Shown here: one piece after another, positions 59,549-64,000 of the stretch
Layout of the letters: every line of letters starts with the position of its first letter
Position numbering within the stretch: the stretch's first letter is position 1
Assembly: GCF_002776525.5 (NCBI RefSeq)
Contig: NC_045449.1
Location: forward strand, 4,083,499 to 4,147,498
Length of the DNA stretch: 64,000 bases
Source: Piliocolobus tephrosceles
Lineage: Eukaryota; Chordata; Mammalia; Primates; Cercopithecidae
Direction of reading: 5' to 3'
The notes under the pieces: generated by a model
Database searches by the model: none
The model's input: only the letters and a program-made list of their open reading frames with translations
Told to the model about the DNA's origin: nothing
Program-made: the position numbers and the translations under genes

Positions 59549-59920
59549 AGAAAACCAAAAGTAAACTATAGATGACAACAAAACAAATACACTAATATTA
59601 TATAAGCAAAGCAAAATATGCAACATTAACGTAAATGATTAAAAGCATCTCAAATTGAGTCAAGACTAACCTTGATCCAACTACAAGGGTCTATAAGAGA
59701 CAAACCTAAAATAGAGACTTTGATAAGTTAAAAGTAAAAGGTTAGATAAAAGTATACCTAGCAAGTATAAACACCCTTTTAAAACCAGCTGAATTCAAAC
59801 TGAAAAATTAAAGGAGGCAGAAAAGGGTCATTTCTTATAATGATCAAGATTACAATCTATAAAGATATGTTATAAAACTATATGCACCAAAATCTTCATA
59901 ATACATAGTTAGAACAAAAA

Positions 59921-60162
59921 CTTTTTTTTTTTTTTTTTTTGAGACGGGGTCTTGCTCTGTCGCCCAGGTTGGAGTACAATGGTGTGAGACTCACTGCAAC
60001 CTCCGCCTCCCGGGTTCAAGTGATTCTCCTGCCTCAGCCTCCAGAGTAGCTGGGATTACAGGCATGCGCCACCACACCCAGCTAATTTCCGTATTTTTAG
60101 TAGAGGCGACGTTTCACCATTTTGGCCAGGCTGGGATTACATGTGAGCCACCACGCCCACCC
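59921..60162 (-). repeat. Alu with internal deletion
   Basis: Duplication agaacaaaaa at 59911-59920 and 60163-60172. Most of the left arm is lost (ggccaggctgggattacatg). Confidence 0.94.
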
Positions 60163-60556
60163 AGAACAAAAATTTTAAAGAAATATAAGAAAAACCTTTA
60201 GGCAGAAGTAAGAATAAGAGGATTACCATTTCCTGAAAGATCAAATACATAAACGACAAAATGGCTGAACATATGAAAGAATGAGATCAAGTCTCTATGC
60301 AACAGTTATAAAAACTGATCATCTATTTAGGCCATTAACACCTCAAAAATTTCAAGAAAGCAGAAATAGTCAATACCACAATCTGACAATGAAACGATGA
60401 AGCTACTCCCCTTAATGCAGTAGACTTGACAGTTATGTACTATCTCTCCTTAAATTACTTCAAGTAATTGAATGCAGTAATGTAAATCAAAATCAATAGC
60501 GATTACCTAGAAAATAATAATGATAAAAACTGCCCATATAAAAATCTCTGGTACGA

Positions 60557-60875
60557 CTGGGCCCAGTGGCTCATGCCTGTAATCTCAGCACTTTGGGAGG
60601 CTGAGGCAGGCAGACTGCTTGAGCTCAGGAGTTCAAGACCAGCCTGGGCAATATGGCAAAACCCTGTCTCTACAAACAATAAAAAAAAGTTAGGGGGCAT
60701 CCTGGCGCATGACTGTAGTCCTAGCTACTTGAGAGGTTAAGGTGGGAAGATCCCTTGAGCCCAGGAGGTTGAGGCTGCAATCAGTTGTGTTCACGCCACT
60801 ATACTCTAATCTGTGTAACAGCGGGAGACACTGTCTCAAAAAAAAAGGAAAGAAAGAAAGAAAAGGAAAAAGAAG
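60557..60875 (+). repeat. Alu (old, J-like)
   Basis: Head gactgggcccagtggctcatg and tail (GAAA)n. Confidence 0.9.
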
Positions 60876-61196
60876 GGTGGGTGCGCTGGCTCACGCCTGT
60901 AATCCCAGCACTTTGGGAGGTTGAGACAGGTGGATCACCTGATGTCAGGGGTTCGAAACCAGCCTAGTCAACATGGTGAAACCCTGACTCTACTAAAAAT
61001 ACAAAATTAGCCAGGCGTGGTGGCGCATGCCTGTAATCCCAGCTACTCGGGAGGCTGAGGCAGGAGAGTCACTTGAACCTGGGAAGTGGAGGTTGCAGTG
61101 AGCCAAGATCACGCCATTGCACTCCAGCCTGGGCAACAAGAGTGAAACTCTGTCTCAAGAAAAAAAAAAGAAAGAAAGAAAGAAAGAGAGAAAAAA
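60876..61196 (+). repeat. Alu, full length, tandem with previous
   Basis: Head ggtgggtgcgctggctcac and tail (GAAA)n. ctctggtac before the first Alu and ctttggtac after this one suggest both lie within one flanking repeat. Confidence 0.92.
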
Positions 61197-61382
61197 CCTT
61201 TGGTACACTAATAAAGTTATACTCAGAGGAAGAGCCACAGCCTAAACACCTTCAACTGAGCAAGAATTAAATGAGCATTCAACTCAAGGTTAGAAAATAA
61301 ACGTTTAAAAATCAGAAAAAGGGAATTCAAAGTTACTCAAGTAAGAGAACAGAAGCCAGCAGAATTAATTCTAAAACCTAGG

Positions 61383-61685
61383 AGCGGCCAGGCATGGTGG
61401 CTCACGCCTATAATCCCAGCACTTTGGGAGGCCGAGGCGGTCGGATCTCGAGGTCAGGAGATCAAGACCATCCTGGCTAACACGGTAAAACCCCATCTCT
61501 ACTATAAATACAAAAAATTAGCCAGGCGTGCTGGCATGTGGTTGTAGTCCCAGCTACTTGGGAGGCTGAGGCGGGAGAATCGCTTGAACCTGGGAGGCAG
61601 ACGTCGCAGTGAGCTGAGATCGCGCCACTGAACTCCAGCCTGGGTGACAGAGTGAGACTCCATCTCAAAAAAAAAAAAAAAAAAA
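61383..61685 (+). repeat. AluY, full length
   Basis: Perfect 10-bp duplication aaaacctagg at 61373-61382 and 61686-61695. Confidence 0.94.
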
Positions 61686-62253
61686 AAAACCTAGGCACTA
61701 TATTTTGATGGGAGGGGAAAAAAAAACAGACAAACTATTAGCTGGACTAAAACAACAATTATATGAAATGAGGGACTGAAAAGGAAGTAAGATAATAGAG
61801 AAGAAATCAAAATAAGCATAAAATACGTTTCCAGTAAATCCTAAGCTGCTAAATTTTAAACATAGATACAATGGATGATTTTCTAGGAAAATATAAATTG
61901 TCAAAAGCATCTAATAGAATCAGAAAACACTTCAACAACTTCTGAACATTCGCTTAAGTTACACAGTTAGCTCCCCACCCACTCCAAATACCAGTCTCAG
62001 ACATTTTCATAGTAAGTAAAGGGTAATTTCAATTCTTTTATTAAACTATCCTATGAAACAGAAAGGCTTCCCAATTCATTTCCTGAGCCACTGTGCATAG
62101 ACAGCAGAGTATACTCAATAAAAATTCTAAATTATAATAGCAAACTCTGTATTGTATTTATCTCAGACACTGGTCTAACTAGGCAGTATGCGTGCTTCAA
62201 CTCATTTACTCTCAAAACAATTTGATGATCTGGAGTGAGAGTCAAAATATTTA

Positions 62254-62313
62254 ACTCCTGGCCTCAGCCTCCCAAAGTGCTAGGATTACAGGTGTGAGTC
62301 ACCGCACCCAGCT
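62254..62313 (-). repeat. Alu 5' fragment
   Basis: ctcctggcctcagcctcccaa to caccgcacccagct, 60 bp. Confidence 0.85.
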
Positions 62314-62321
62314 GAGAGCTT

Positions 62322-62607
62322 TTTTCATATGGAGTTTCACTCTTGTTGCCCAGGCTGGAGTGCAGTGGCATGAACTCCGCTCACTGCAACCTCCAACTCC
62401 CAGGTTCAAGTGATTCTCCTGCCTCAGCCTCCCAAGTAGCTGGGATTACAGGCACCTGCCACCACGGCTGGCTAATTTTTTGTATTTAGTAGAGACAGGG
62501 TTTCAGCATGTTGGCCAGGCTGGTCTTGAACTCCTGACCTCAGATGATCCACCTGCCCTGGCCTCCCAAAGTGCTGGGATTGCAGGCATGAGCCATCACA
62601 CCTGGCC
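62322..62607 (-). repeat. Alu, full length, left half of inverted pair
   Basis: Short T tail (ttttttcatatgg), dimer ending cacacctggcc. Confidence 0.92.
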
Positions 62608-62633
62608 CAAGCTCTTAACTCATTCTTAACTCT

Positions 62634-62879
62634 TTTGGGCAGATCACCTGAGGTTGGGAGTTTGAGACCAGCCTGACCAACATGGAGAAACCACACCTCT
62701 ATTAAAAATACAAAATTAGGCAGGCGTGGTGGCGCATGCCTGTAATCCCAGCTACTCGGGAGGCTGAGGCAGCAGAATCACTTGAACCCGGGAGGTGGAG
62801 GTTGCGGCGAGCCGAGATCATACCATTGCGCTCCAGCCTGGGCAACAAGAGCAAAACTGCGTCTCAAAAAAAAAAAAAA
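62634..62879 (+). repeat. Alu, 5' truncated, right half of inverted pair
   Basis: Begins at gggcagatcacctgaggttg, 26 bp after the minus-strand Alu. Ends in 14 A. Confidence 0.92.
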
Positions 62880-62934
62880 GGCCAAAGCCAAATTTTCTTA
62901 AAATAACAATACAATTTATTCCTTCTCTCTTTTC

Positions 62935-63245
62935 CTTTTTCTTTTCTTTTCTTTCTTTTAATGGAGTCTCACTTCTCTCCGCCTGGGGTTGCACAGGCTG
63001 GAGTGCAGTGGTGCAGTCATATAGCTCACTGCAGCCCTGGGCTCAAGCTATCCTCTCACCTCAGCTTCCTGATTACCTGGGAACACAGGTGCATGTGGCT
63101 ATTTTTTTTTTTTTTTTAACTGTTTGTACAAACAGGGTCTCCCCTATGTTGCCCAGGCTCGTCTCAAATTCCTGGGCTCAAGTGATCTCATACTTTGGCC
63201 TCCCAAAACGTTGGGGTAACAGGCATGAGCCACCATGCCCAACCT
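62935..63245 (-). repeat. Alu (old), diverged
   Basis: (CTTTT)n tail, an inserted tctccgcctggggttgc near the start and a long T linker. Confidence 0.88.
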
Positions 63246-63593
63246 AATAAAACTTCTTTATATCTCGTCTTTCATTCTTCCATCCTCCATCTTGCCCTAA
63301 ACTGATACTGAGGTTCTGATGTTCTTAGAGAACATATCTACTGAATTTTCAAAATAAGAATATACTTAAATCCAGTGAGAGTTTGAGTAGATTTTCCAAG
63401 TACCTCTTGTTTCCAACTCTCGTTCCGATGTTCCCACTTTATCTGCACTAACTTTACAACTGGTCCTAAAACTACAATTACCATATATATGAATACGTGA
63501 TTTCTTTACTACTTCTGCTCTAACCAAAATGAAAACAAATCCCCTTTTCCATCACACAATGTTACAACTTTACTAAAGGAACTTTTATTCACA
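63246..63593. other. Intron 1 spacer
   Basis: No feature recognised. Confidence 0.45.
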
Positions 63594-63968
63594 TGATACG
63601 GTTTGGCTGTGTTCCTGCCCAAAATCTCATCTTGAAATGTAATCCTAAATGTAATCCCCACATGTTGAGGGAGGGACCTCATGGGCTGTGATTAGATCAT
63701 GGCGACGTTAACCTATGCTAGTCTCGTGATAGTGAGTTCTCGCGAGATCTGATGATTTTATAAAGGGGCTTTTCCCCGCTTCCCATTGCACTTCTCTCTC
63801 CTGCCGCCATGTTGAGCATGGATGTTTGCTTCCCTTTCTGCCATGATTTTAAGGTTCCTGAGGCCTCCCCAGCCATGCAGAACTGTGAGTGAATTAAACC
63901 TCTTTCCTTTATAAATTATCCAGTCTCGGGCAATTCTTTATAGTAGCATGAGAACGAACTAATATCCA
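63594..63968 (+). repeat. THE1-type (MaLR) solo LTR
   Basis: About 370-bp long terminal repeat of an ancient endogenous retrovirus-like element. It runs from tgatacggtttggctgtg, through ctcgtgatagtgagttctcg, the tataaa-like ttttataaagggg and cctgccgccatgttg, to the polyadenylation region ttaaacctctttcctttata and agaacgaactaat. No internal coding part is in the window. It lies antisense to UBE2G1. The exact 3' end and target-site repeat are unclear. Confidence 0.92.
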
Positions 63969-64000
63969 ACATACTATTTATTTTTTATTTTTTTCTTAAA

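Larger units (their letters stand above)
58270..61980 (+). repeat. HAL1/L1-like ancient LINE, interrupted
   Basis: Between Alus the A-rich sequence reads like HAL1/L1: agcaatactcaggcagaagtagg, agatgccagaagataatggaac, gggaattcaaagttactc and atggatgattttctaggaa. Order and orientation are consistent, but divergence is high. Confidence 0.6.

Noticed and set aside
62795..63247. 150-codon open frame on the plus strand
   Set aside because: It runs from one Alu tail through the next Alu in antisense. Composition is repeat-derived.

Overview
This window is nuclear primate DNA, almost entirely intronic and very dense in Alu. It lies inside UBE2G1, the gene for the ubiquitin-conjugating E2 enzyme G1, which is transcribed from the minus strand. 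Three coding exons are readable: 27702-27804, 13902-13999 and 6386-6564. They join in phase and encode residues about 16-142 of the 170-residue enzyme, including the catalytic cysteine (C90) and the acidic loop after it. By comparison with the known protein they are exons 2, 3 and 4. The first exon lies beyond base 64000 and the last coding part lies before base 1. So 27805-64000 is part of a very long intron 1, 14000-27701 is intron 2, 6565-13901 is intron 3, and 1-6385 is the start of intron 4.

Several young Alus (for example near 1404, 15811, 16422, 16917, 18582, 45859, 47086 and 48634) carry the gcgaggtggcgggcgcc / ccggccactgc variant that I associate with Old World monkey AluYR. The source is therefore most likely a macaque, baboon or related monkey rather than human. 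This is an inference from subfamily sequence.

Intron 2 holds two processed gene copies. A decayed MFSD1 retropseudogene (+ strand, about 19741-21725) has stop codons, a deletion and a 20-base G run. Directly against it, probably inside its 3' UTR, sits an RPL23A retrocopy (- strand, 21743-22325) with an intact 156-codon frame, a long poly-A tail and a perfect 17-bp target-site duplication.

The rest is transposon sediment. There are about 85 Alu elements or fragments, including nested pairs, a trimer-like element, free monomers and one 36-bp micro-insertion. Older layers are L1M 3' ends, HAL1-like L1 pieces, L2, hAT-type and other DNA transposon fossils, and a THE1-type LTR at 63594-63968. 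Low-complexity tracts, hairpins and a few tandem duplications are also present. I found no tRNA, rRNA, snRNA, CRISPR array or prokaryotic-type gene cluster, and no new multi-gene system. The most interesting items are the intact RPL23A copy and its nesting with MFSD1, the inverted Alus around exons 2 and 3, and several unusual Alu insertion structures.
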